DNA from: Linepithema humile
Taxonomy: Eukaryota > Arthropoda > Insecta > Hymenoptera > Formicidae
NCBI RefSeq assembly: GCF_040581485.1
Contig: NC_090134.1
Span: 19,732,698 to 19,796,697 of the forward strand
Direction: 5' to 3'
DNA length: 64,000 bases
Shown: piece after piece, positions 40,860-53,184 of the stretch
Layout: each line of letters starts with the position of its first letter
Position numbering within the stretch: position 1 is the stretch's first letter
Position numbers and translations under genes: made by a program
Notes under the pieces: model-generated
Databases searched by the model: none
The model's input: the letters and a program-made list of their open reading frames with translations, nothing else
Told to the model about the DNA's origin: nothing

Positions 40860-41033
40860 GGCAGCTCATTGGGGTGAGGCCGCATGACGGAGAAAAATGG
40901 GTAGCAATTTTCCTCAAGGGTAGTCCGACGAACGCGAAGTAAGAAAGTCAAATTGTTAGGTACGTTCTTAAAATCACGGATGAATCGAAATTGAAGGGCG
41001 AGACGGAAATGAGCGATGACTTCGTTAAATAAT
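40860..41033 (-). CDS. tentative cassette exon (58 codons), phase 2-2
   Basis: The minus-strand acceptor TTCCTCCTTTCAG is strong and the donor C|GTGAGTTA good. One frame is open for 174 nt and both ends are phase 2, exactly what is needed to sit between the 42.2 kb and 31.9 kb exons. Against it, the peptide is rich in Phe, Leu, Arg and Asn, unlike the Ser/Pro/Arg-rich neighbours, and reads like translated AT-rich DNA. The two flanking exons already join in frame without it. An alternatively spliced or decoy exon is possible. Confidence 0.28.
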
Positions 41034-42147
41034 CTGAAAGGAGGAACTAATGGTTTCTTATATTTCACAGGATAATAACGTAGTTTTCACGAAAATTGAA
41101 CACTCTCGTGCGATATCTCGAATAATTATTTAGCAAATAGTTCCAACAATTCAATGAATTATTAAATGTGTCTATTTGTAAGAAAATTGAGAAGGCATAT
41201 TCTGATGTCTTGTTATCGAGATACAGATTTTACAGTGACAAGAATTCGGTTGATTTTACTAAAATATAAAGTATATAGCTAGGTATTCTTCAATTATTAA
41301 AAAATAACCTGTCAGTTTCACTTGCGCGATTCATTTTGCGCTACAACTTATTTTCCTTTCGTCTTTCTCTCTACTTTTCGTGTCGCATCGTCTCTTTATT
41401 TCCGGCATTGAGGGTGACTGATTAAAGAAATCCACGTCAGATGCTCGCATTCTGGACAGAACGCCTGTCAAAAGGTTACGTTAATTGCCTTGCACTTGAT
41501 TGATTAACGCCCTGATCCTATTAACTATTGAAAAAGATTAGAGGCCCTCTCGAGTGTAGATAGATAGTCCTAACGCTACAAAATCCGATTATGTTTCTAT
41601 TGTAAGGTGAAAAATGATCCTTTGCATTTCAGCAAGCATGTTGCAGCAAATAATAATTGACTAGTCTTAAAATCAATCATATCACGCGTATTAATATTAA
41701 TGAAGGGATTCACAGTTTCGAATGCTGCTATTAATAAATCTCGATTGGGATTATCTCGAAAAAGATAATCATTTTAGTGTTTGCAAAAATGATATTTTTT
41801 ACAATACTCTTACAAAGATGAATAACTCAATAAATGATGTATATACGTTAGGAATTATATATTGTCTTCACACAAAGTATATAATATATATGCGCATTTA
41901 GCAGTTACGCTACGGTATAATCAGTAATACGAACGGAACAGTGTAGTCAATACGAACGACATACTTTGCATGAGAATACAATCAGTGCAATTCAGCTGGT
42001 GCAGGCACGAAGCATATCACTGCGAAATCAGCCTCACAGTGATATGTCTGTACTATATATACCGCGCATACCGACAAGTTAAATGAACGATTGAGAATAG
42101 CAAAAGCGCATAGCCGAACACGTATAAATAGACTCGATTTATCTTAC

Positions 42148-42233
42148 CGGTCTGTACCAGCCGAGTAATTTGTTTTATTATTGTCAAGAACACTTTTAAC
42201 TCCGGAAAAAGCACTGTTTTCCGTGGGAGGAGG
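42148..42233 (-). CDS. coding exon (86 nt), phase 0-2
   Basis: The minus-strand acceptor CCAAATATTTCAG and donor CCG|GTAAGAT are strong. The frame that joins the neighbours reads Pro-Pro-Pro-Thr-Glu-Asn-Ser-Ala-Phe-Ser-Gly-Val-Lys-Ser-Val-Leu, then Asp-Asn-Asn-Lys-Thr-Asn-Tyr-Ser-Ala-Gly-Thr-Asp. Hydrophilic composition and codon use look coding although the base composition is AT-leaning. Entry in phase 0 matches the 53.1 kb exon; exit in phase 2 matches the 31.9 kb exon. No domain recognised. Confidence 0.8.
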
Positions 42234-44503
42234 CTGAAATATTTGGATTGCCGATGTTAATGAAGGCAGATATTGCTACCATAATCGTTGCATTAATAGA
42301 CAGCGGCAATTAAAACTTGCGAGAAATGATTCCGCCGACGTATAGCGTATGCACCGCGTCTGAACTTCATTCAGCCGTGCCTGGGGAAGCCTTGAATTCT
42401 CGGCTCTGCGCGAGTTATGCGAATTGATACCGGTAATTAAAACTTTCTCCGATCGTGCCATGATTGCGCTGTAAACGCGAATCGCATTCACCGGTATATT
42501 CAAGATTAGACGAGCATTACTGTTTGCGACTCTTAACTCATGGCGTTTATTTCTCAAATCTTTTGTGTCAGGTTTTATCTTACAAATTTTCAGTGTTAAA
42601 CTGAAATCAAATTAAAACTTATTGAACTAATTCGATAAATACTCGAAAACGGATCCACTATTGGCTCGTTAGATATTCAGTGTAGCAAGTTACATATTTC
42701 CGCTGTCACACGTCGCAAATTCGAGATCGGGATACTTAAATAATATATTTTCAAACTGTGAGGTTAGACGGAGGTACGCCGATCATAAATCCAATTATTG
42801 GTGAAACTGTTCCGGGTGACGTCACATCCATCCTTCGGCGGCCCTTTCCCTTGGTCTCGATCGGATAACAATTACGGCCGTCTATGCTACACCACTACTC
42901 TCACCCAGCCATCGATATCTCATTCCTTTCCTTCGCCCCGATACCCCTTCGACAACTGACCAACACCCCAGAAATGGTCTTCCTCGTTTCGCACTTACGA
43001 GATACACGTTCGCGTTCTTCGCCGCAAGTATTCCTTTGTCGTTGAAAACAACAGCAATATCCGACTATAAGGTGCCATTCATAATAATACAGCCTTCGCC
43101 TTCAAAAGCATAATGTCACATTGTTTGTCAGCTCGCCAAGTGGCGACAACGTGCACGATCGTCTAAATATCACGAGGTTAATCAATTTGCATGCAAATCT
43201 AAAAGAGATGCAGGTATTTGTTCTAATGAAAACTTATAATTACGCAAGCGTTTTTGATAGTAGATAAACGCGGAGGATCATATCGAAATGGACACGTGTA
43301 AGACTGTGTTCATGGTGCGTGAAATTATTGATGAGACCAGTGAGAATATTAGTGACGTGACAATGGACAAGCGCAATATGGGACAGGCTTGCCTAAGTAT
43401 GGGTGCGTGCAGCAGGAGACTATTGACTAGACTGACTACGAGATAATAGACACGCCGGACAATATCTAATGGTAGGGACGTATAAAATTGCGCGCGCGTA
43501 GCGTAATACACGACAGTTATGGCAAGAGATAACTATTAGGTTGGTCGTATAAACTGCATGTTTATTAACTCGCGACTATGCACGCTACGGGCTCTAAACG
43601 AGCTCGCATGAAGAATTATTTCCTGTCTGCACGGCAGAAGAGTATTATTTTGTAACTTTCGGTACCTTCGTTACCGTGGCTTTATTAACTCCGCGAACGC
43701 GCAGACTCCATGTATCATTACATGTATGAATGCGTTTCGAATTACATTAGGAAAGATCACATCAGAGAGCCGCGATGCTCTTAGCTCCGTCGGGATAACG
43801 CGGACTAAGAGCGATAAACCGGCGGAACATCACAAATTTGGTATTAGCGGGCAATCGAGCACGAAATAAACAATCGCATTTAAACGTACATCTCTGCCAC
43901 GAGCCGCCACCGTCCATTTGTCAGAGAATATCACATTTTTCCACTCGGCCGAGCACACACCGAGGACCCCGCTCGCCTGTGTGTGGCCGGTCGCTGTTAG
44001 CGCGCGCGTGTATCATAAAATAAATCGCGGCAAATAAAGAAAGCACCAAGATATAGCCGGTTCTCTCTCTCTTTCTCTTTTTCCCTTTTTCTCTTCGTGA
44101 TGTAGTCTCGCGCCATCTCGATTCCGCCGACGTTCTCCGAAAGCCGACTCCTCCGACGAGGTCTGAGATACAGAAAGAAGCCGAAGGAAGGGACGGGAGA
44201 AGGAAGTAGGGTGAATCCACCTTCGCGTCCTTATTCTTTTACCCCGGACTGGATGTGGTATTGTACTCTCTCTTACGGTATTTCTAATAACTTCTTCTTC
44301 TTCTGCCTCTCCTCCTTCTCCCTGTTTTCTGTTCCTGCCCCCTGCTGCCTTGCCCCCGCCGTCTTGCCTATCTCCTCCACTTTATCCACCGTTCCCGCTC
44401 TCGTACCGCTGTTCTTATACACCTCCGCCCCAACCGCTGTTTTCTCTTCTTCTTCTCCACGTCTGGACTTCACAATGCCAGCAGTAATCCGACACCGTCG
44501 AGC

Positions 44504-44526
44504 CTCTCTCTCTCTCTCTCTCTCTC
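44504..44526. repeat. (CT)n microsatellite
   Basis: About 11 CT units in a pyrimidine-rich, CT/TTC-rich stretch from 44290 to 44580. The 123-codon plus frame across it is a low-complexity artefact. Confidence 0.9.
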
Positions 44527-45583
44527 GCTCCCGCACTGCCCTCCGTAAACCCCCTTGCTCATCGTCCCTGAGTTTCCTCTGAACAACAATTACTCCGCCA
44601 TATTGTCCGCTATCCTATATCGTAAACGAAAGGTTGGAGGTCGAGTAAAACGAACTCGAAGGACGAGAGAGCGATGGATGGGTGCGGATAAAGATGGGAT
44701 GGATAAAGATGGAGCGGCGCGGTAGGATCAAGTTTTTAATCACTCTCCAATGTCAGTGGAAAAAGAAATGCGAGGAACTCGACCCGCGCACATCTCTGCC
44801 TTTTTTCACTCCGTCGGGCGGGACATAAGTATCGTCACTCTCGTTCCTTCCCGCTTTTTAGATTAACAAAAATAGCACGCGCAAGTTCGCGGAATTTGAG
44901 CCTTTTCCGCCGATATCTTTATCTTGAAAGTATAATTGAAATAATTAATACAGTTTTATTGTGCCTTTAACTCTTAATTTTCGTTTACAATATTTATATT
45001 ATTTATATTTATATGTGTGAATATTTATTCGCGTGTAATATTAAAATTACTAATTAATTTCCGTATTTTTTTTCTTTCTCTTAATATGTTTAATATGTTA
45101 TATGTTTTTCCTAGCGATAACCTTAACTGATGAATCGAGTTCATTGCCGTAGGCTAGATCACATATTGTTGCAGACGTTAACGTAGGGTGATTATTTCTA
45201 TGCACCGCTGAACGTGAAAGAACACACACAATGGATGTAAAGACGCGCGTTCACGTGTTTGTTCTCATTTGCATCGACATTGACATCGGCATCCGCAGAG
45301 TACGTAATAATTAAAATAAATGTACTTTGTTGAATATTCGACACTATAACAACAGTTGCATTAATCAATACTGTCGCACAATGTCTCACGGCAATCGTTA
45401 TCGCTTTATTCGCTTGGTTTGCTTTATGTTTCTATCCATGGATACTCTTCTCCTTTTATGCCATTTCTACGTCTTTATAATACATTGTATCATTAAATAT
45501 CTACAAAACGTAACGGAAATGCATTATTTACAATTCATATATTCGTGACTTTCATATAGACGTCTATTATTTTATACTTTTCT

Positions 45584-45623
45584 TATATTTTAAAGTGTAC
45601 GTGTATATTTTAAGGTGTACATG
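45584..45623. repeat. tandem duplication, two 20-bp units
   Basis: TATATTTTAAAGTGTACGTG (45584-45603) is followed directly by a copy with two substitutions (45604-45623). Confidence 0.85.
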
Positions 45624-48607
45624 TATAACTTTATCTATACTCCGTAATATTTACGATGCAAGTTATATTGGAAATGTTTCACATTTCAAATTTATCATCT
45701 TGTTAATCGATTAGTGATTCTTACACAAGACAAGTTAACGTGATTTGCGCTTATTTGAAAATGGAACGGAAATGGCTCACGATATCGTTAAAAGTAAGTG
45801 AATAATAGTTAAGGAACGTTGATAAAATAACGTTGACGACATTTACTCTGCGCGATGTAATACAGCAAAATCTTTGAAATGCGATGACAAGTATCTCGCA
45901 ACGCTTGCATTGTACAGCGACATATAATAATTCAGAGTTTAAGTGAGGACAGAGCGATAATAATAACCCAAGAATAAGGCACGATGAAAATGTCTATAGC
46001 GTCGAGGGTCTACTCTTGCTTGCGCGCGCGCACCTGTCAGAACCATCGGCCATTCCTGGCTTTCTGTCATGCCTTCTTATTGCAAGGTGTCGGGCCGTTA
46101 TACATGAGAAAATGGCTCGGCACGACTGTCACTCACTTCTGACGTCTGACCCGACTTCGTCGGCGACCGTCGTAAAGAGTGGAGGAAGCTCGCATTCACG
46201 CTTGAAAGCGTCGGTACGAGCTAAGACACGTGCAAGAATATCTGCAACCGTGAAATCGATACTCCGGAACAATGGTGTTCGCGTTTGAGCTTTTACAAGT
46301 AGCGTCGCAATAAAATACGCCACGCAAAATCTTGTAGGGCGAGTTCGATTGATCGCACTCGAAACATTAGACATCCGAGGATTATTATTTCTATCTGTGC
46401 ACCCAGTAAAATATTTCTTATGTTGATACAAAATAAACAACGTTAAATTATTCTATACATTAGTAATTATTAGAATATAATTTATTAGACAAGCAGACAA
46501 CAGAGTTGGATATAGAAATTTTTTAATAATTATTTATCTGCACAGTTAAAGATAAAAATTTTATTTTGACAGTTTTGTAGTTTATTTCGCATATAATTCT
46601 CTTCTCTACGTGTTACTAAATATTTCTGTCAGCTTATCGGCAAACGATGATATCTATAAACGACGATGTTATCGTTGCTGGTTCATTCCTACGGCAAAAA
46701 ATTATCAGTCAGACTGGTAACCCCATCGCTCGAGTTTCACTCCAGTACTCAGTTTTCAGTGGGTTTTGAAACACTCCATCGGCAATGAGCCACCCTTTGC
46801 CGCTTGCCATCCTTCCTTACCGACCACCTCGAGTAAAACCACCCCTGTCACAAGGGTGCGACATCGATGTCGGTACACTACGCAGGGTAATTCACAGGAT
46901 ATTCCTACTTCCGATGCTGTTTTACCTTCTCAGTAATTTTGCACTGTACCGTGGATATTGACGTGTTTACTCACACGTTTTTATATCGAAAAAATTTACC
47001 GTTTTATATTCTACGATAAATTTATTCTTCAGTGATGTGCTGCAATTGTTACGATTAACAAAACTCGGTTGAAAAAAAATGTTGTTGAATTTTATAAATG
47101 TTTATACCGATTATTTTAATCCGGTGTTAGAGCTCAATCATGCAGTAAACATATTTTTTTTAAATTTTATGTCTAATTGTAAGTCTCATGTCACTTTTAT
47201 AAAAAAAATCTTGTCTTAAAATATATGATAAATGTGGTCATTCCAATATACAGTCGTATTCTCATATAAGCAGCATAGGAATTAAGTTTTCAGGTCAAGA
47301 AAACTTGATGTTCGAGAAGAGTGGCCAATTCCACCGCTGATGAACTACTACGTGATATGGGCTTCTAATACTGCGAATTCTATGTAGTCGCTGACGAGAC
47401 GCTATCCTATATCGAAAATTTGTCGGTCATTTTTTGATGCATTGCTCGTGTAATACATTGATTGTAAGCATTCAAAACTTTATGTATTTTTGGCATGATA
47501 AATGTAATTGCCCTACCATTATTATTGCATAATGGCGTTGTTTAAATTGCAAAATTGGCTAAATACGTAAAGGATGCTTATCAATAAAATAATGTTTCAT
47601 AACTCTTATAAAATTTTTAGAAAGCTTAATAACGAAAATGTAATGAAGGCGCATGCACCGGAAAGCGGCGTATTTAGGGAAACGCATTATATACGTATTA
47701 CCCTGAGATTTTATGCGCAGAATAGAAAATGAGGTCAGACGAATGCAACCGTTTAAAACGTAGTCAGCTATGAAAATGATACATAAAAGATTAGTTTTAT
47801 TTTAGCAACAGATTTTTACAACAGTTATAACATTATTACTAATGAAAGCTTTTAAATACGTAATTATTATAGATTTTTTTATTGGACTAATATGAGAGCT
47901 ATGTAACTAATTACGTTTGATTGAAACAGCAAATGGACGATTATTATTTTAATCATCGGAATCAATACTTGGCTAAATTTCTTCGACTGATAATAGTCAT
48001 AATAGTAGTCGTATCAATCGAGTATCAAAATCCTATTGCTGTAGAACGTGATATAAATAGCGATTTAGATTTCCATCGAAATGCTCAGCGCGTTTGTGCA
48101 GCATATTCACAGTTTTCGTAATATCGAATAAGGAAGGGAGTTATGTTCGCATAAATATAAATAATGTATCAGCTCGAACGCCTTATCCAATCATTCTGGA
48201 TGCTGCGGGATATTTGAGAATCATTGCACGTTCCGCCGCTAGAACATTCGTGGTCGGTCACCTAGAATGTCATCTATAAGTTTCGCATATTTCGCGCATT
48301 TCCAAAATCTCAAGAGGTCCGAGGGGAGTTCTACGTCGGTGAATCCTTTTTTACTGTTTTCCGCTGTTCATAATGCTTCCTGTATCGTTCGCTTTTCCGC
48401 TCAGCATTGTAGATTGTTTTCGGTTAGTCCAGGTAGACGGTAGAAAAACGCGCAGACTCGACTCGCCATATTGAAATTTACATACGTATCCAATGTACAT
48501 AGTGTGTACCTACGGGCGTGTGTACCTATATCGGCGATGGAATGGGAAAGGTCTTAGGGTCTCTATTGGATTACAGAACAAGCGGCTAGCACTCAAGCCC
48601 CGTAACT

Positions 48608-48620
48608 CCCCCCCCCCCCC
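48608..48620. repeat. C13 homopolymer
   Basis: Thirteen consecutive C in a GC-rich patch. Such runs are prone to assembly length error. Confidence 0.95.
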
Positions 48621-51600
48621 ACTACGCTCAGGGCAAAGTAGTTTAGCTTTGGAGTATAGCCTTACCCATCTAGCCTTAGCTTGCCTGTCCATCCGTTACG
48701 TTATGTATCCAGGATCCACCCGAACCCTCGTGCCTCGTCCTCCTTCTTACGTTCTTCCATCTCCCTTTCTTCCTTCCTTCCCTGGCTCTTCGTGCGTCGC
48801 GGCACGTGACCGTCCCACGCAGGTAAGGTAAGGAAAATAAAGGAGCGGCTCCTTCGCCCCAATCTGCACCCTTACAGGGCACGTGTATATACAGACGAAA
48901 ATAGCCTATCCCGTTGAATCGTTCACTTCGCTTTCCCGGATTTTCGTGGAAATTTCTTCTCCAATACTGTTTGTGAAGACGCTACTCTCAAAAGTGTGAT
49001 AAATCGTTAAATTTTAATATTAGCGAACTACGGTATTAAATTTTTAAAGCCACGTGTTTGCATTTACGTAATGAATTTAGAATATATTTTCTGGAATATC
49101 AAATGATAAAACTAAAATTAATCTCAATTACTTTACTGTACAGATTATTATTTGAATAATTAGAAAATCAAAAAACAAATAGCGAAAATAAATTACGATT
49201 ATATTTCTTTTAGTATGGAAGTGTATATATATACGTTAAACACACATGACGTGTAATTCTTTACTTAATGAGCAATTTGTATCTGCCATCGCGGTACGCC
49301 GACCACGCCGGTTTACGTCAACGATTTGAGGCACATGCACTCGGACAATTCGTCAGTAGATGTGCGTCTCGACATTGTTTTACACCGCAGAAATATCATT
49401 GCTCGCAGGTAACGAACACCGGAGCATCGTGTTAAATTAGCAATGCTATTTTCCGTTCCGACAGGGAACAAGTTGCCACGGTTGTACCGGATTTACGTTT
49501 TGCAGCCAACGGTACGCCCGCGCGCGTACATGGTCACTAGCAAACAACGGGTACAACTTGACCCAAATACTCGGAATCGTTCCCGTCTGTCGGACAGAGG
49601 CTGGATAGAAGTTGGAGAACATTGGTACGCCGACGGCGTGGGCGCGTGTATTCGTACGTATGTATATGCACGCCGGGATAGCGGTACGCGGTGTTATTAA
49701 AGTAGTAAATTTCATCCTCGCCAGGATATGGATTAGATTTCGCGTATGCTCGCCGGCTCGAAACGACGGTACGTCAGAAAACAAAGTAACGTCCCATTGT
49801 TTTAAGGAACAAGAGGAGCTGTCCTGGCGTGCGCTAGCGTGGGCCATTATTATGCCACGTGATACTGGGTCAGCTTAGAGGGACTTGTTAAAAGAAAAAG
49901 AAAGAGAAAAAAAAAGGGAAGAAAGAATCCGCTCGTAATGGGGTAATCCATCATCGGGAGGTAACGAAACGGGAAAGAGCCAACGAATACTCCAAATTGC
50001 ATTCTACGGAAAAGGATTTCGAACGATCGATAAGGTCACGAGACGATATCAACGTAATTCTCGTAATTCCGCTCCTCGTTCTTCGGATTTCTCTGCCGGT
50101 TGTGTTCGTATATCGTATAAACTTGGATCATAGTTTGCGATAGTTCCCGAAGCGAACGCTCGCGTGGGGGAGAGCCCACAGCGGAAGCGCTTTGTGCCGT
50201 GTATATCTGTATACTTAATTATAATGCGAATAAAATTTATGTATATCGATCCTGTTCTCGAGAAACTTGTGTTATTTGCTAACTATGTTGTAATCAGAAC
50301 GCGAGAGAGAAAAAGATATTTTTCGAGTATCTTTTTCATATTTAAAGTTGATACTTTGATACCAGAATATAATATTGTTAATATTGAATTGTAAAAAGTG
50401 AACCGCGTTATTAAAGTAGCTGTATATGCCGCATTTTTCTTCACCGCCAGACGGCGGGCAGTTGTGCCCAAAAGACTGTGGCCGAGCAAATTGACTCGAG
50501 GTGGAGGGTGGGTTAGTCTATTGGACAAGAAACTGGCCGTGGGCCAGCTCATTAAGACTAACATTCTTTTTAGCTCGGACCTTCCGAAAGACCATTTTGG
50601 TTCGCTGACTGTATATGCACGCACATAATCACACTGGCATAATCGCTTCTGCGATGGTCACGCTTAAAGCGCCCTGAACATTGGAGAAAAGGTCATCGGG
50701 CAAAATGCCAATTTCAACGAGACCGAGAGCTCACGTAGCGGTTCTTAACAGATAACAATACTATTCTAGCGATGTAGAATTGTGACATTGTGAGTAATGC
50801 AGTGAGTCTGCCTGTATCATTATAGTCAGAAGTATCGCACTTGTAATCGAACATGTTTAGTCTTCAAGAATGTGAAATGTATTAATTTGCTTCGATTGGT
50901 AGGGCTAAAACATTCTTGGTGTCTTTTCGTGGTATGTTTTAATAATTAGTCCGATTTTGCAAACGTTTCTTACTTGGAACTTTAAAATAGATCATCATGA
51001 CAGCGAGTTAAAGAGAAATTAGTTTCAAGAATAATACATTTGTCTAAATCTATATGCGACGTATTTCGTCGAAATATTTATACCGCGTTATTTTTGCAAC
51101 TAATCCTCGAATCCAGTTAATAGAGTAATGAGCTTCTCTGCGTCTTGCGAAATTCGCGGAATATCGCGTCCCGACGCATAACGCAATAGCGGTGGTTAAT
51201 GTCACGCAGCGTTACGCGTTTAATCTACGATCATGGAGCGGCTTATCCTCTTAATGCACACGACGTCTGCCGGAGGTCCTAGGACCCCACTCGATTCAGG
51301 ATTAGATAGCGGCTGACTGCTAACACCTACGGTTACTTGCTACGGCGTTATCCGTAATTGGAAACTTCCGTATAATTATCCGCTCACGGCTTCTTGTCCG
51401 TCCGCATACGGCGTGCCTGGAGCACGATAAAGCATCCTCGTCCGTTGCCCGCTCTGCTAACCATCATTAATGCGATTCGCTCGGTCGACTGCGACTGTCG
51501 TCGTTTCGAGTGGCCGTGCGCCGATGTCGACGTAACGCCGCGAACGTGCATTCGGTTAAAGCGCTTTTGCGGCTACTACGGCGTAATCGCTGCCACAGGA

Positions 51601-53131
51601 TCCGATTGCGGTTGTTTCGTCGAACGGAGGCACGTAGGTCAGAAGATTCCTGGCACGTTCATAGATTCTATTGATTCTTGGTCATCGCGCTGCGACTTTC
51701 GTTGCTATAATGTAATTGTCTGTTAAGATTGGCGCAACTGGTAAATTTAATTTGTCGGCGATCGTTCATCCAAATTACTCGTGAATACTCTTCGTTGAAT
51801 TGTACTTAATGATTTCACGATTAATTGAATTGGCTGGCGTGAGCGATGTGCGCTTACACGTGTCGTGACCGTAAATTCAGATTCCTATTTCCTATCTGAT
51901 AAACAGTAGTAGCTTAATAAATAACGCGCGATTGAAAAGACACAAAGACTCGTGCTTAATCGACGCTAGTGTCATTTAGTATACAATCTCGGCAGTGCAC
52001 GATTGGGAAGTGGATATATAAAAGAAACGAGAGTTTTCTCGAGGAAACGCCGTTAGCCGCGGGCCAGAGCGGGATTGAGGTTTTATTGATCTGAACGAAG
52101 CTGTATTTTCGAACGAGCTATAACCCAGACAACACACGACATTGCTTTTTACCAGATTTCTCTCTTCGGCGTTCTAGATTCACGCGTTATCCGCTTCCGC
52201 GGGCACGATTTATTCGCGGCCTTTTCACCAGCAGCAGCAGCGCGGCAACCAACATCGGTCCTCTTAAACGGACTCACCCTCCTTCCTATCCATCGATTCC
52301 TCGATAAATTCGAGATTACGGCTCATCGCGTTTCGTCTTATAACGCGATTCCAGCGGTCTATTCTCTCTTCCGCAACCACATCCGCGCACCGAATCGACC
52401 TGGAACAATGTCCGTCTAACGGTCGACGCGATAGGACTCGTTTAATATTACATTACGTCGCCGCTGCGGAAACAGCGTACACACTACACACAATATTATA
52501 TACTCTCGGGAAGCATTTTCATTCGTCTCTCGCTACGAAGCTTGTTGACGAAAGGGCGCAAGGAAATGTTCGCACGAAACGGAGTAGCATCCGGTTCCCG
52601 GTCTCTATATTCCGATGGCGTTCAGCGATGACCGTCCTCCGATAACGTTTGGACACGTCCAACGTCGGAATTCCCGCCGAAGTCTCTCCCCCCCGAATCG
52701 ACCGCCGCCGCCGCCGCCGCTTCGAATCCAACGTCGGCGTGGCGGCAAGCCGTTATTTCACGCCGCGAGGGGCAACAGACCCACAAGGGTGGGGTAAGGG
52801 TAGAAGGCTGATAGGGGTGGGTTAGACGACTCTGTGGCACGACGGCGGGCGGAAAAATTCTCTCTCGAGCGCTCCTCGCCGGCCATTAATTCTATTGTCC
52901 TTCCGATCACACAGTATCTATAGTCGGGCTTTGTTCTCCGAGGACCTTACGAAAAAGTTGCGACCGAGCAATTCATTCGAGAGTCGGCGGGCTTACCGCG
53001 AGATAATAAATCGCACGGCGCGGCACGACGCGGCGCGTCGTTTGCCTTTATTGCTCCTCGGTAAGTCGCGCGCGAAAAAGTAGCGCTACGAGTTTTGGGC
53101 ACGTGCAAGCGCCGCGATTGCAGGTACTTAC

Positions 53132-53184
53132 GTCGGCGATCGCGTTCTCGCCACATCGATCGTGTATTTTCTGAATTGCCTTCG
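53132..53184 (-). CDS. short coding exon (53 nt), phase 1-0
   Basis: The minus-strand donor GAC|GTAAGTACC is full consensus. The acceptor AGCACTTGCAG is adequate, with a purine-rich tract before it. The frame reads Lys-Ala-Ile-Gln-Lys-Ile-His-Asp-Arg-Cys-Gly-Glu-Asn-Ala-Ile-Ala-Asp, a typical soluble peptide with no stop. Entry in phase 1 matches the 57.9 kb micro-exon (Ala codon across the junction) and exit in phase 0 matches the 42.2 kb exon. An ATG inside it in another frame would give a short alternative start that does not join phase-consistently to the 42.2 kb exon. Confidence 0.66.

Larger units (their letters stand above)
31978..42147 (-). other. 10.2 kb intron with possible nested or cassette elements
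   Basis: Contains a GC-rich patch at 32.6-35.1 kb with frames up to 221 codons on the plus strand (34416-35081). Their composition is Arg-rich and domain-free, and I do not call them genes. It also holds a decayed tandem repeat (35.8 kb), a plus-strand spliced-exon candidate (36.3 kb), a (CG)10 tract (38.2 kb), a hairpin (40.3 kb) and a possible cassette exon (40.9 kb), all listed separately. Confidence 0.55.
42234..53131 (-). other. 10.9 kb intron
   Basis: No exon with the required phase was found. GC-rich patches at 42.75-43.05, 43.7-44.8, 46.0-46.3, 48.5-48.9, 49.3-49.8 and 51.1-52.9 kb carry frames on both strands. A splice-like pair at 46137-46241 (minus) has the wrong phase for this interval. 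Pyrimidine tracts and a small tandem duplication are listed separately. Confidence 0.5.

Noticed and set aside
42013..42046. 10-bp inverted repeat with 14-nt loop considered as a microRNA precursor
   Set aside because: Stem too short and pairing does not extend outward.
43535..43560. TTAGGTTGG start resembling a mariner-type transposon end
   Set aside because: Only nine bases match what I recall; no partner inverted repeat or transposase frame nearby.
46137..46241. Minus-strand splice-like block (105 nt, phase 1-1)
   Set aside because: Open and protein-like, but this interval of the gene needs phase 0 in and 0 out; the acceptor has a poor pyrimidine tract.
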